The notes beneath the pieces were generated by a model. It had not been told where the DNA came from. It searched no databases and was given only the letters and a program-made list of their open reading frames with translations. Shown here piece by piece: positions 33,673 to 43,409 of a stretch of 64,000 nt of DNA. Numbering within the stretch: the first letter of the stretch is position 1; every line of letters starts with the position of its first letter. The stretch lies in assembly GCA_007693585.1 (NCBI GenBank), contig REDH01000067.1, forward strand, positions 16,593-80,592, written 5' to 3'. The translations under genes and the position numbers were made by a program. Source of the DNA: Deltaproteobacteria bacterium (lineage in GTDB: Bacteria > Myxococcota_A > Bradymonadia > REDH01).

Positions 33673-34338
33673 ATGCTGGGACGCCGACGCCGCCGAGACA
33701 TCGACGCCATCTTCGAAGAGGAGGCGATGCCGCATGCGGACGCCCTGTACGGGGCGGCCATGCGGTTCACGCGGAGCCCCCGGGACGCCGAGGATCTGGT
33801 CCAGGACGCGCTGCTCAAGGCTTACACGCACTTCGAGAAGTACGAGCCGGGGACGAATTGCAAGGCGTGGCTGTTCCGGATCCTGACGAACACGTTCATC
33901 AACAAGTACCGCAAGCGCCAGCGCGAGAAGCTGGTGTTCACGGACGAGGATGCGCGCCCGCTCGCGGAGCGGGTGGCGGCCCGGCCGCCGCTCGAGCTCG
34001 AGCCCCGCGAGGAGGAGGCCCGGGACGCGGTGGAGCGGCTGTTCGGCGACGAGGTCAGCGAGGCGCTGATGGGATTGCCGATCGACTTCCGGATGGTGGT
34101 GATCCTCGTGGATGTGCACGACTTCTCGTACAGGGAGTGCGCCGAGATCCTGGAGTGCCCGATCGGGACGGTGATGAGCCGGCTGTATCGGGGCCGTCGT
34201 CTTTTGAGATCGCAGCTCGTGGAGTACGCGCTCGAGGAGGGCGTGGTGAACGAGGTGAGCGAGGACTACCGGGAGCAGATCGAGTCCGATCGGGGCGAGA
34301 CGATCGCCTTCCCGCTCCAGCGCCGTGCAGTCGGATGA
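33673..34338 (+). CDS. ECF sigma factor (SigH/SigR-like)
   Basis: A 221-residue extracytoplasmic-function sigma factor. Region 2 has MRFTRSPRDAEDLVQDALLKAY and the NCKAWLFRILTNTFINKYRK stretch typical of the SigR/SigH thiol-stress group. Region 4 has FSYRECAEILECPIGTVMSRLYRGRRLL. The ATG at 33673 has GAGGA just upstream; an in-frame GTG at 33547 falls in the direct repeats. A zinc-finger anti-sigma gene follows after 14 bp, and the pair is probably autoregulated. A response to thiol or envelope stress is inferred from the partner. Confidence 0.9.
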   Translation: MLGRRRRRDIDAIFEEEAMPHADALYGAAMRFTRSPRDAEDLVQDALLKAYTHFEKYEPGTNCKAWLFRILTNTFINKYRKRQREKLVFTDEDARPLAERVAARPPLELEPREEEARDAVERLFGDEVSEALMGLPIDFRMVVILVDVHDFSYRECAEILECPIGTVMSRLYRGRRLLRSQLVEYALEEGVVNEVSEDYREQIESDRGETIAFPLQRRAVG

Positions 34339-34352
34339 CCGGGAGGTCCCCC

Positions 34353-35168
34353 ATGAATCGCCTCGATTGCGAGACCGTGCGGGAGAGCGTGGACCTCTAT
34401 CTGGACGGCGAGCTCGACGGTGTGGGCATGGTCGAGTTCGAAGATCACCTGGGCCGCTGCGGCGCTTGCCGTGATCGACTGGAGTCGCGTCGGGAGACGA
34501 AGGAGCGTCTTCGCTCGCTGTCGGGCTCGCTGGCGGCGCCCTCGTCGCTGAAGAGCCGGCTGCGGGAGGGCGTTCGCGCTCGCGCGAGCCACGAGCGCCG
34601 TCGCGCCCGTCGGCGGCTGGTCGTCCGGGGGGCGGTGGGCGGTGGGGTGGCCCTCGGCCTGGCGCTGGGGATCCTGGTGCTGTCGGACGGTGCAGGGGAG
34701 TCGTCGGAGGAGGCCCGTGGTGAGGTGGCGGGCATGACGGCGGTGGGGTCGCCGGTCATCGCGCAGGCCGTCGCCTGGCATCGTCGCGAGATTCCGGTGG
34801 AGGTCACGGGCCCCGTGGCCGACACGGTGCGGGCCTGGTTCGACGGCAAGCTTCCCTACGAGGTGGATGTTCCGGAGATCGGGCGGGAGGGGAACCTCCT
34901 CGGGGCGCGGCTGAGCCACATCGATGCGCAGCCCTCTGCCCACATCGTGTACGAGGTCGACGGGCGAAAGCTCACCGTGATGGTCTTCGATGCGCGGGAG
35001 TTCCCCCTGCCCGGCTGGGCATCCGCGACGGACGGGCTCCTCATCGACAACTCGAGTGGCTACAACGTGGTGATGGTGCAGCGGGGTGGACTGGGGTACA
35101 CCTTCACCTCGGACGTGTCGGAGGAACGCCTCCGGTCCATCGTGTACCGGGGCCTGGCCATCCGCTGA
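34353..35168 (+). CDS. Membrane anti-sigma factor with zinc-finger (ZAS) domain
   Basis: A 271-residue protein. The N-terminal HC2/ZAS motif H-x3-C-x2-C is seen in DHLGRCGACRD, followed by a helical linker, one membrane helix (about residues 88-110) and a periplasmic domain. ZAS proteins bind and hold the sigma factor and release it when zinc or thiol state, or proteolysis, changes. GGGAGG lies six bases before the ATG at 34353; an alternative ATG at 34335 overlaps the sigma stop. The cognate partner is the upstream gene. Confidence 0.85.
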   Translation: MNRLDCETVRESVDLYLDGELDGVGMVEFEDHLGRCGACRDRLESRRETKERLRSLSGSLAAPSSLKSRLREGVRARASHERRRARRRLVVRGAVGGGVALGLALGILVLSDGAGESSEEARGEVAGMTAVGSPVIAQAVAWHRREIPVEVTGPVADTVRAWFDGKLPYEVDVPEIGREGNLLGARLSHIDAQPSAHIVYEVDGRKLTVMVFDAREFPLPGWASATDGLLIDNSSGYNVVMVQRGGLGYTFTSDVSEERLRSIVYRGLAIR

Positions 35169-35183
35169 TCGGGATGTTCCGAT

Positions 35184-35202
35184 CGGCGGCCAAAATCCGC
35201 CG
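35184..35202. terminator. Terminator-like hairpin after the anti-sigma gene
   Basis: CGGCGG/CCGCCG stem with loop CCAAAAT, just before the PhoB leader. Confidence 0.5.
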
Positions 35203-35204
35203 GG

Positions 35205-35222
35205 GCGTCACGTCGTTGTCAT
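35205..35222 (+). promoter_or_regulatory. Possible PHO box before phoB
   Basis: GCGTCAC, four bases, then TTGTCAT: two 7-mers at the 11-bp spacing of a PHO box (CTGTCAT repeats), 73 bp before the phoB start. The first half is weak. Confidence 0.35.
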
Positions 35223-35294
35223 GCGTACGATTCAGTCTGCCCTGCAGGAACGGGAATGGGTTCCCGGTCCGTGGAGAGGTACCATGGAGTCGAG

Positions 35295-36005
35295 ATGACC
35301 GAGAGCGTGCTGATCGTGGATGACGAGCCGGATCTGCTCGAGATGGTCGAGTTCAATCTCGAGAAGGCCGGGTTCAGGGTGCTCACGGCTGCCAACGGGG
35401 CGGACGCGATGGAGCTGGCGCGGGCGGAGCTGCCGAGCCTGATCCTTCTGGACCTGATGCTTCCCGATGTACAGGGGACGGAGGTGTGTCGCACGCTGAA
35501 GTCGGACGCGCGCACCCGCGACATCCCCATCATCATGGTCACGGCCCGTGGCGAGGAGATCGACCGTGTGGTCGGGTTCGAGCTGGGGGCGGAGGACTAC
35601 GTGGTGAAGCCGTTCTCGCCGCGGGAGCTGGTGCTCCGGGTGAAGGCGATGCTGAAGCGGATGGCGCGTCCGTCGGTGGAGGAGCCGGCGAAGGATGCGG
35701 TGCTTCACTTCGGCGACATCAAGGTCGATCAGGGGCGTCACCGGGTGTGGGTGGGGGAGGAGGAGGTCCAGCTCACGGCGCTGGAGTTCCGGCTGCTGAG
35801 CACGTTCATCCGTCGACGAGGGCGGGTGCAGTCGCGGGAGCGTCTCCTCGATGACGTGTGGGGGATCGATGTGGAGGTCACGACCCGGACGGTGGATACC
35901 CACGTGAAGCGCCTGCGGGAGAAGCTGCTCGGGGCGGGCCAGTACATCGAGACCGTGCGGGGGGTCGGGTATCGCTTCAGCGAGCGCCCGGAGGACGCGG
36001 GCTGA
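35295..36005 (+). CDS. phoB: PhoB-type response regulator
   Basis: A 236-residue OmpR/PhoB-class regulator. The receiver domain has acidic pocket residues DDE at 9-11, phosphoacceptor Asp53, Thr83 and Lys105. The C-terminal winged helix has LTALEFRLLSTF, VTTRTVDTHVKRLREKL and the RGVGYRF wing. The ATG at 35295 follows GGAG. It precedes a PhoR kinase and PhoU, so it very likely controls phosphate-starvation genes by binding PHO boxes. No pst transporter genes are in the window. Confidence 0.95.
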   Translation: MTESVLIVDDEPDLLEMVEFNLEKAGFRVLTAANGADAMELARAELPSLILLDLMLPDVQGTEVCRTLKSDARTRDIPIIMVTARGEEIDRVVGFELGAEDYVVKPFSPRELVLRVKAMLKRMARPSVEEPAKDAVLHFGDIKVDQGRHRVWVGEEEVQLTALEFRLLSTFIRRRGRVQSRERLLDDVWGIDVEVTTRTVDTHVKRLREKLLGAGQYIETVRGVGYRFSERPEDAG

Positions 36006-36148
36006 GGATGGCTTGACGGGGCGGATTGTCCTGTGGTCCACGGCACCTCGGTCCGAGGTGCCGCCTGTCGACGGGCCGGGCGGTGCGCGCCGCGGTCTGG
36101 TGGCCGCGGGTCGGCTCGGGCCGGGATCGGGTCGGACGGGGAGTCAGG

Positions 36149-37990
36149 ATGGTGAAGCGATACGATCCGGCGCGCGAGCTGCCGCGGTACCAGCGGCTGC
36201 GCTGGCGTCTGTTCGCCAGCTATCTCGCGCTGATCCTGCTGACCGCCGGGCCGCCGGTGGTGACGTTTCTGCTGCTCGAGCGCACGGTGGACGAGGCCGT
36301 GCTGACGGAGCTGCGCAAGGTGGCGGATGTGGCCAGCCATGCGCTGGAGCCGCATCTCGGCGATATGGAGCGGCTGGCGCACGAGGTGCAGCGGCTCCGG
36401 GAGGAAGCGGATCTCCGGCTGACCCTCGTGACGGCGGACGGGAGGGTGCGGGTGGACTCGCACGTCGAGGGGCCGGTCGACGCGGTGGAGAACCACGGGA
36501 CGCGTCCGGAGGTGATGCAGGCCATGCAGTCCGGCCGAGGGGACGCCATACGCTGGTCGGCGACGGTGCAGGAGCCCTTCGCCTACTCGGCGCGCCGGGT
36601 GGAGCTGGAGGGCGAGGAGGCGGTGCTGCGCGTGGCGCTGCCGTATGCCCGGCTGGCGTCGCGACTGGAGGGGCTGCGGGCCTCGCTCTTCGTGGCCCTC
36701 GGGCTGGCTCTGCTGCTGGGGGGGCTTCTGAGCCTGCTGCTGTCGCGGCGCCTGACGGCGCCGATCGCGGGGCTGCGTCTCGTCGCGGCGGAGCTGGCCC
36801 GCGGGAACTACGCGGTGCAGGTCCCGGAGGTGCCGATGGGGGAGCTGCGGTCCCTGGCGGAGAGCTTCGAGGAGCTGAAGGTGCAGTTCCGGGACAAGCT
36901 TCAGCAGGTGGAAGAGGACAAGATGCTCCTCATCACCATTCTGGGCGCGATGAGCGAGGGTGTCGTGGTGGTGGACGCCGCGAGTCGCGTGCTGCTGGCC
37001 AATCCGCGGGCGCTCTCCCTGCTCGGGGTCGAGGCGGTGTGGAGCCGGGACGACGTGGAGGGACGACTGCTGCTGGAGATGACGCGCAATCCGGGGATCA
37101 ACGAGCTGGTGGAGCGCACCATCCGCACGGGGGCACCCGAGCAGGCGGAGGTGAGCGTCAGCCGGGGCGTGGTGCGCCAGCTCGCAGCGTCGTGTGCACC
37201 GTTGCAGGAGCAGGGGATGAACCGGGGTGCGGTGCTGGCCCTGTATGACCTCACGCAGCTTCGTCAGCTCGAGCGGGTGCGGCAGGACTTCGTGGCGAAC
37301 GTGTCGCACGAGCTCCGCACGCCGATCGCGGCGATCAGTGGCTGGGCGGAGACGCTGACGGCGGAGGACATGGATCTGCCCCCGTTCGTGGCCCGGAACC
37401 TCGGTCGAATCCACGCCCACGCCGGACGGCTGGCGACGCTCGTGGAGGACCTGCTGGCGCTGGCGCGGGTGGAGGCGATCGGGGTCGAGGACGTGAAGCA
37501 GGACGTGCGGCTGCGGCGGCTGGTCTCCGAGGTGCTCTCCGCGCTGCGGGAGTCGGTGGAGGAGAAGGGGCATCGGGTGACGGTCGCCGTGGAGGACTCG
37601 GCCGAGGTGATCCGCAGCGACGCGAGGGCCATCGAGTACATGGTGCGGAACCTGCTGGAGAACGCGGTCAAGTATACGCCGGCCGGGGGCCGGATCGAGG
37701 TTCGGGCGGCCCTGGAGGAGGACGGGACGTACGTGATGGAGGTGGAGGATGACGGGATGGGCATCGAGTCGCGTCATCTGCCGCGCATCTTCGAGCGCTT
37801 CTATCGCATCGACAAGGGTCGCAGCCGGGACGTGGGCGGGACCGGGCTCGGGCTTTCGATCGTGAAGCACTATGCGACGGCCCTGGGCGGCACGGTGGAG
37901 GTGCGATCGGAGCTTGGACAGGGTTCGACGTTCACGGTACGGCTGCCGGAGTCGTCTCCGGTGCGCGGAGAGTCCGATCAACCGTCATGA
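36149..37990 (+). CDS. phoR: PhoR-type sensor histidine kinase
   Basis: A 613-residue membrane kinase. Two membrane helices (about residues 23-45 and 175-195) flank a periplasmic sensor of about 130 residues. A HAMP-like linker and a PAS domain (MLLITILGAMSEGVVVVDAASR) lead to HisKA with His387 in the SHELRTP motif and an HATPase domain with NLLENAVKY, DDGMGI and GGTGLGLSIVKH. The periplasmic domain is larger than in E. coli PhoR. The ATG at 36149 follows GGGGAGTCAGG. It partners PhoB upstream and PhoU downstream. Confidence 0.95.
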   Translation: MVKRYDPARELPRYQRLRWRLFASYLALILLTAGPPVVTFLLLERTVDEAVLTELRKVADVASHALEPHLGDMERLAHEVQRLREEADLRLTLVTADGRVRVDSHVEGPVDAVENHGTRPEVMQAMQSGRGDAIRWSATVQEPFAYSARRVELEGEEAVLRVALPYARLASRLEGLRASLFVALGLALLLGGLLSLLLSRRLTAPIAGLRLVAAELARGNYAVQVPEVPMGELRSLAESFEELKVQFRDKLQQVEEDKMLLITILGAMSEGVVVVDAASRVLLANPRALSLLGVEAVWSRDDVEGRLLLEMTRNPGINELVERTIRTGAPEQAEVSVSRGVVRQLAASCAPLQEQGMNRGAVLALYDLTQLRQLERVRQDFVANVSHELRTPIAAISGWAETLTAEDMDLPPFVARNLGRIHAHAGRLATLVEDLLALARVEAIGVEDVKQDVRLRRLVSEVLSALRESVEEKGHRVTVAVEDSAEVIRSDARAIEYMVRNLLENAVKYTPAGGRIEVRAALEEDGTYVMEVEDDGMGIESRHLPRIFERFYRIDKGRSRDVGGTGLGLSIVKHYATALGGTVEVRSELGQGSTFTVRLPESSPVRGESDQPS

Positions 37991-38049
37991 GGCTGTCACA
38001 GGGGGCGGCTAGACTGCACCGTGGTGGGGATTGTGGAGCCTGAGGTCAG

Positions 38050-38748
38050 ATGGCGATCAATGCACATACCGGGTCTCGGTACGCCGACGCGCTGCAGGAC
38101 CTTCGTCAGGCGGTCCTGGAAATGGGCGGGCTGTCGGAGGAGGGGCTGGCGACGGCTCTGGAGGCCCTCCACGAGGGAGACGAGTCCCTGGCGGAGCGTT
38201 CCCGGACGATCGACGTCGAGATCAACCGTCTCGAGCGGGAGATCGGGGAGCAGTGCATTCGGCTCCTCGCGTTGCACCAGCCTGTGGCGAGTGACCTGCG
38301 CTTCGTGACGATGGCGATGCGCCTGGCGACGGATCTGGAGCGCGTGGGGGATCTGGCGAAGAACGTGGCGCGCCGGGCCGGCCAGCTCAGTCGTCGCGAG
38401 CACGTGGTCCCGGTGTCGACGCTGCCGGCCATGGGCCGTCGGGTGCGGCAGATGATGGCGAGCGCGCTCGACGCATTCGTGGAGCGGGACGTGGATCTGG
38501 CCTGGGACGTCCTTCGGCGGGACGACGAGGTCGACGGGATGCACTGGGCGCTGCTGGCCGAGCTGGAGCGAGCGATGATGCAGAGCCCGGAGCTGGTGCC
38601 GGCGGCGCTTCGCCTGCTCTTCATCGTGAAGGATCTGGAGCGCGTGGCCGATCATGCCACGAACATCGCCGAGGGCGTGATCTTCCTCGTGCATGGCCGC
38701 GATGTTCGCCATCGTCGCAACGAGGGTTCGGGCCCGGGGGGGGCGTAG
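38050..38748 (+). CDS. phoU: PhoU phosphate-signalling protein
   Basis: A 232-residue protein with the PhoU double three-helix bundle. The conserved metal-binding motif appears twice, in DLERVGDLAKNVARR and DLERVADHATNIAEG. PhoU restrains PhoR when phosphate is plentiful, acting through the Pst transporter. It lies 59 bp after phoR, with no pst genes here, so Pst must be elsewhere. The ATG at 38050 follows GAGGTCAG. The C-terminal tail is short and basic. Confidence 0.96.
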   Translation: MAINAHTGSRYADALQDLRQAVLEMGGLSEEGLATALEALHEGDESLAERSRTIDVEINRLEREIGEQCIRLLALHQPVASDLRFVTMAMRLATDLERVGDLAKNVARRAGQLSRREHVVPVSTLPAMGRRVRQMMASALDAFVERDVDLAWDVLRRDDEVDGMHWALLAELERAMMQSPELVPAALRLLFIVKDLERVADHATNIAEGVIFLVHGRDVRHRRNEGSGPGGA

Positions 38749-38780
38749 CGCTCGCGGGGTGGGCGACGGAAGTCGGGGGC

Positions 38781-38809
38781 TTGCACACCGGGGATGCAGC
38801 GGCTAGCGT
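38781..38809 (+). promoter_or_regulatory. Candidate promoter for triple-DsbA gene
   Basis: TTGCAC, 17-nt spacer, TAGCGT, 115 bp before the ATG at 38925. Confidence 0.5.
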
Positions 38810-38924
38810 CGCCGGCGCCTCGGGAATGCGGCGCGTCAACCGACGCGTTGGCCCCCACATCGCACCTGGGGTCGTGCGGGCCTGCTGCCCCACGGCCGTC
38901 CCCTGACAAGAGAGAGAGGTCAAT

Positions 38925-40880
38925 ATGCAGAGGCTATCGACAGGCGTCGCCATTCTGGCGCTTCTGGCAGCATCCGTGCTCGTGGCGGGTTGCCAGCGCG
39001 GCGAGGTTCGCGATCGGGCCGAGGCGGTCCAGCCGCAGGAGGCCGCCGCCGAGGAGCTCTTCGACGCCGATGATCGGCTCGGACTTTCGGACGCTGCGCT
39101 CAAGGGCAACCCCAGCGCCCCGGTCACGATCGTGGAGTTCTCGTCCTACCAGTGCCCGTTCTGCGGGCGCGTCCAGCCGACGCTCAACCAGATCGCCGAG
39201 GAGTTCGGGGATGACGTCCGGTTCATCTTCCTGCACCACCCGCTGCCGAACCAGCAGCAGAGCCGGCCGGCCGCGCGGGCGGCGATCGCCGCGCAGGCCC
39301 AGGACAAGTTCTGGGAGTACAGCGAGCTCATCCTGAACAACCAGCAGTCGCTCAACGAGGCCAACTTCGTTGCCTGGGCCGAGCAGATCGGCCTCGACAT
39401 GGACCGGTTCAACGAGGACCGCAACGCGGACTGGACCAACGAGCGCGTGGACGCCGACCTCGCCGTGGCCCAGCGCTTCGGCATCCGGGGGACGCCGAAC
39501 TTCCTCATCAACGGCCGCAGCGTGCGCGGTGCGCAGCCGTTCGACAACTTTGCGTCGGTGATTCGCGAGGAGGTCGAGGCCACCCGCGCCCTGATGGACG
39601 ACGGCATGTCGGTCGGCGCGGCCTTCGGCGCTCGGCTGGACGAGAACCTCCGCGAGGGAGGGGCGGAGCCGGAAGCGCAGCAGCGCCCACCCCAGCCCGA
39701 TCCCGCCCAGCAGCTTCAGGTGCCGATCGGCGACAGCGCCTCCAAGGGAGGGGCGAACGCCCTCGTGACGATCGTGGAGTTCTCCTCGTACCAGTGCCCG
39801 TTCTGCAACCGGGTCCGCCCGACCCTCGACGCGCTGCAGGAGCGCTACGGCGATGATCTGCGCATCGTCTTCAAGCACCGCCCGCTCGACTTCCAGCAGC
39901 AGTCCGAGCCCGCCGCGCGCGCCGCCATCGCTGCGCAGAACCAGGGCCAGTTCTGGGAGTATCATGCGCTCCTCTTCGACAACCAGGGCCAGCTCGGCCA
40001 GGGTCAGCCCCTCTTCGAGCGGCTCGCCGAGGAACTCGGCCTCAACATGGACCAGTTCCGCACCGACATGACCTCGGACGCCACGACCGCCCGGCTGCGT
40101 GCCGACACGCAGCTCGCCGATCGGCTCCAGGCCCGCGGCACGCCCCACTTCTTCATCAACGGCTACCGCCTCGTGGGCGCGCAGCCCGAAGAGGGTTTCC
40201 GGACCATCATCGACCGCGAGATCGAGGTCGCGCGGGGCCTCGTGAACGAGGGAACCGCCCCCGGCGCCGTCTACGAGACGCTCATGGCCCGCGCCGACAC
40301 GTCGGTGCGCATGGTGGGGGGGGACGCCCCGGCCCGGCCCGCCGAGCCCGCTCAGCCCGCGCAGCCGGTGGAGTTCAACACCGAGGGCGCGCCCGCCCGT
40401 GGCCCGGCCGACGCGGCGGTCACCGTGGTCGAGTTCTCCGACTTCAACTGCGGCTTCTGTGGACGACTCTCCACGACGCTCAACGAGGTGATGCCCGACT
40501 ACGACGACCGGGTCCGGTTCGTGTCCATGCAGTTCCCGCTCGGCCGGTGGCCGATCTCGCAGACCGCCGCCGAGGCCGCCCTCGCCGCCAACGCCCAGGG
40601 CCAGTTCTGGGAGTTCAAGAACCTCATCTACGAGAACCAGCGCTCCCTCAACGAGGGCTCCTTCGAGCAGTTCGCCGAGCAACTCGGCCTCAACATGGAC
40701 CAGTTCCGCCGGGACATGGAGTCCAACGCCCACGCGAACACGATCACCGCCCACCGTGCCCAGGGACAGCGCGCGGGCGTGCGGGGCACCCCGGCCCTCT
40801 TCCTGAACGGACGTCAGATCGGGGGCGCCATCCCCGCCGACCAGCTTCGCAGCGCGCTCGACGAGGCGCTGGCGAACTGA
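38925..40880 (+). CDS. Lipoprotein with three tandem DsbA-like thioredoxin domains
   Basis: A 651-residue lipoprotein (lipobox VAGC, lipid Cys23). Three DsbA-like (thioredoxin_4) domains of about 180 residues follow, with active sites CPFC at 77-80, CPFC at 291-294 and CGFC at 509-512. Each has its cis-Pro motif (GTPNF, GTPHF, GTPALF) and a helical insert. Pro/Gln/Ala-rich linkers join them. DsbA-type enzymes form or isomerise disulfides in periplasmic proteins. A single protein with three complete domains is unusual. Inter-domain similarity indicates duplication. AGAGAGG lies before the ATG at 38925. Confidence 0.93.
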   Translation: MQRLSTGVAILALLAASVLVAGCQRGEVRDRAEAVQPQEAAAEELFDADDRLGLSDAALKGNPSAPVTIVEFSSYQCPFCGRVQPTLNQIAEEFGDDVRFIFLHHPLPNQQQSRPAARAAIAAQAQDKFWEYSELILNNQQSLNEANFVAWAEQIGLDMDRFNEDRNADWTNERVDADLAVAQRFGIRGTPNFLINGRSVRGAQPFDNFASVIREEVEATRALMDDGMSVGAAFGARLDENLREGGAEPEAQQRPPQPDPAQQLQVPIGDSASKGGANALVTIVEFSSYQCPFCNRVRPTLDALQERYGDDLRIVFKHRPLDFQQQSEPAARAAIAAQNQGQFWEYHALLFDNQGQLGQGQPLFERLAEELGLNMDQFRTDMTSDATTARLRADTQLADRLQARGTPHFFINGYRLVGAQPEEGFRTIIDREIEVARGLVNEGTAPGAVYETLMARADTSVRMVGGDAPARPAEPAQPAQPVEFNTEGAPARGPADAAVTVVEFSDFNCGFCGRLSTTLNEVMPDYDDRVRFVSMQFPLGRWPISQTAAEAALAANAQGQFWEFKNLIYENQRSLNEGSFEQFAEQLGLNMDQFRRDMESNAHANTITAHRAQGQRAGVRGTPALFLNGRQIGGAIPADQLRSALDEALAN

Positions 40881-40888
40881 GAAGATCC

Positions 40889-40911
40889 AGGGGGAGGACC
40901 GGCCTCCCCCT
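40889..40911. terminator. Terminator hairpin after triple-DsbA gene
   Basis: Perfect 9-bp stem AGGGGGAGG/CCTCCCCCT with a 5-nt loop (ACCGG), nine bases after the stop. Confidence 0.7.
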
Positions 40912-40922
40912 CCCGGTGTCTG

Positions 40923-40951
40923 CGCCCCCGTCGGTTCTTCCCGCGGGGGCG
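40923..40951. terminator. Second terminator-like hairpin
   Basis: CGCCCCCG/CGGGGGCG (8 bp) around a 13-nt loop, directly after the previous hairpin. Confidence 0.45.
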
Positions 40952-41013
40952 TTCGCGTTGTGCAGTCCGCGGTCGATCGCCCGCGGAACCGTGACCGAAA
41001 GGAGCAAGGGCGA

Positions 41014-41856
41014 ATGCATCGACTGTGGCTGATCGAGGAGAACGGGCCGGAGGCTCCGGCCGGAGCGACGGTGATCCGGGTGCGGCGGGAGGCGGACCGC
41101 GAGGGAACGGTGCGCGGCCTCGAGCGCCAGCTCGCCGATGTCGGGGATCTCGCCGCAGTCGAGGAGATCGTGTGTGCGGGGGGCAGCGCGCTGGTGGGCG
41201 AGGTGGTGGACGCCCTCGACGCGCAGGGGGTCGACGCGGGCGCGCCCGTGTGGCGCTACGCGGGGCCGGAGGCGCCCGACGCACTGTGCGCCTCTCTGGG
41301 CCTGCCGATGCGGCGGTCCGAGCGTCTGGCCCTGGAGGGAGGGGGGGAGCGGGTGATTCCCCTGGTGCGTGTGGACGCGGCGGCGTGTCCGGGTCCACGG
41401 CACGGCTTCTCCGTGGGGTTCGGGGCGGCGGCCCCGCTGATGGCGGAGGTGGAGCAGGGGGGAATCTCGCTCGTGGGATTCCTGCGGGGGGCTCGGGCAG
41501 CGCTGCAGCCCGCGGAGGACATTCCTGCGCCCGGGGGGCTGATGCTGGACGGCGCGCCCATTGCGGAGGATGCCCGGTTGCTGGTGGTGTCGTCGCTGGG
41601 GCTCCCCGGTGCGGTGGCCCGCTGGCTGGGTCGGGACGAGGGGGGGGAGGGCGCCGTTCGGGCGTGGCTCTCGGAGGTGCGTCTGGGGGAGCTTTCGACG
41701 TTGCTCGGGGGGGCGCCGCTGGAGTCGGTGCGGCTGGGGATGCTGACCGTGGAACGCGCGGGGCGGTTTGCGCTGGACGGCCTGTGGCTGGACGGCGAGG
41801 GCCTTCCGGTGGAGGTTCGTCCGGGGCCGTCCCTGCGCTTTCGGGTGCGGGGCTGA
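41014..41856 (+). CDS. Degenerate diacylglycerol-kinase-like protein
   Basis: A 280-residue soluble protein whose layout follows the DAGK/YegS/sphingosine-kinase fold: EEIVCAGGSALVGEVVDALD stands where GGDGTxNEVxNAL is expected, later APVWRYAGPEAPDALCASLGLP parallels P.GT.NDFA..LGLP, GFSVGFGAAAPLMAEV parallels the AGxGFDAxV strand, and FALDGLWLDGEGLPVEVRPG parallels the closing strands. The nucleotide-binding GGDGT has become GGSAL and the GTxND motif is lost, so it is probably catalytically dead. AAGGAG precedes the ATG at 41014. The call rests on spacing, not strong identity. Confidence 0.6.
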   Translation: MHRLWLIEENGPEAPAGATVIRVRREADREGTVRGLERQLADVGDLAAVEEIVCAGGSALVGEVVDALDAQGVDAGAPVWRYAGPEAPDALCASLGLPMRRSERLALEGGGERVIPLVRVDAAACPGPRHGFSVGFGAAAPLMAEVEQGGISLVGFLRGARAALQPAEDIPAPGGLMLDGAPIAEDARLLVVSSLGLPGAVARWLGRDEGGEGAVRAWLSEVRLGELSTLLGGAPLESVRLGMLTVERAGRFALDGLWLDGEGLPVEVRPGPSLRFRVRG

Positions 41857-42012
41857 CGGCGGCACGCTGTCGCGGTGCGTCAGACCCCGCGTTTGACGTG
41901 ACGCCGGCGCATGCGCACCACCCCGCAGCCGAAGATGGAGCGAGGGTTCTTCCGGGCCGTGGGTGGCCCGGGGTCCCGGTGGCTCGCAGACTGCACGAGT
42001 GAGGAGGAACGC

Positions 42013-43392
<1,380 letters not shown>

Positions 43393-43409
43393 CCCTCCGT
43401 CCGGACAAC

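Noticed and set aside
36013..37248. A 411-residue Gly/Ala/Arg-rich frame
   Set aside because: Shadow of the PhoR gene in another frame.
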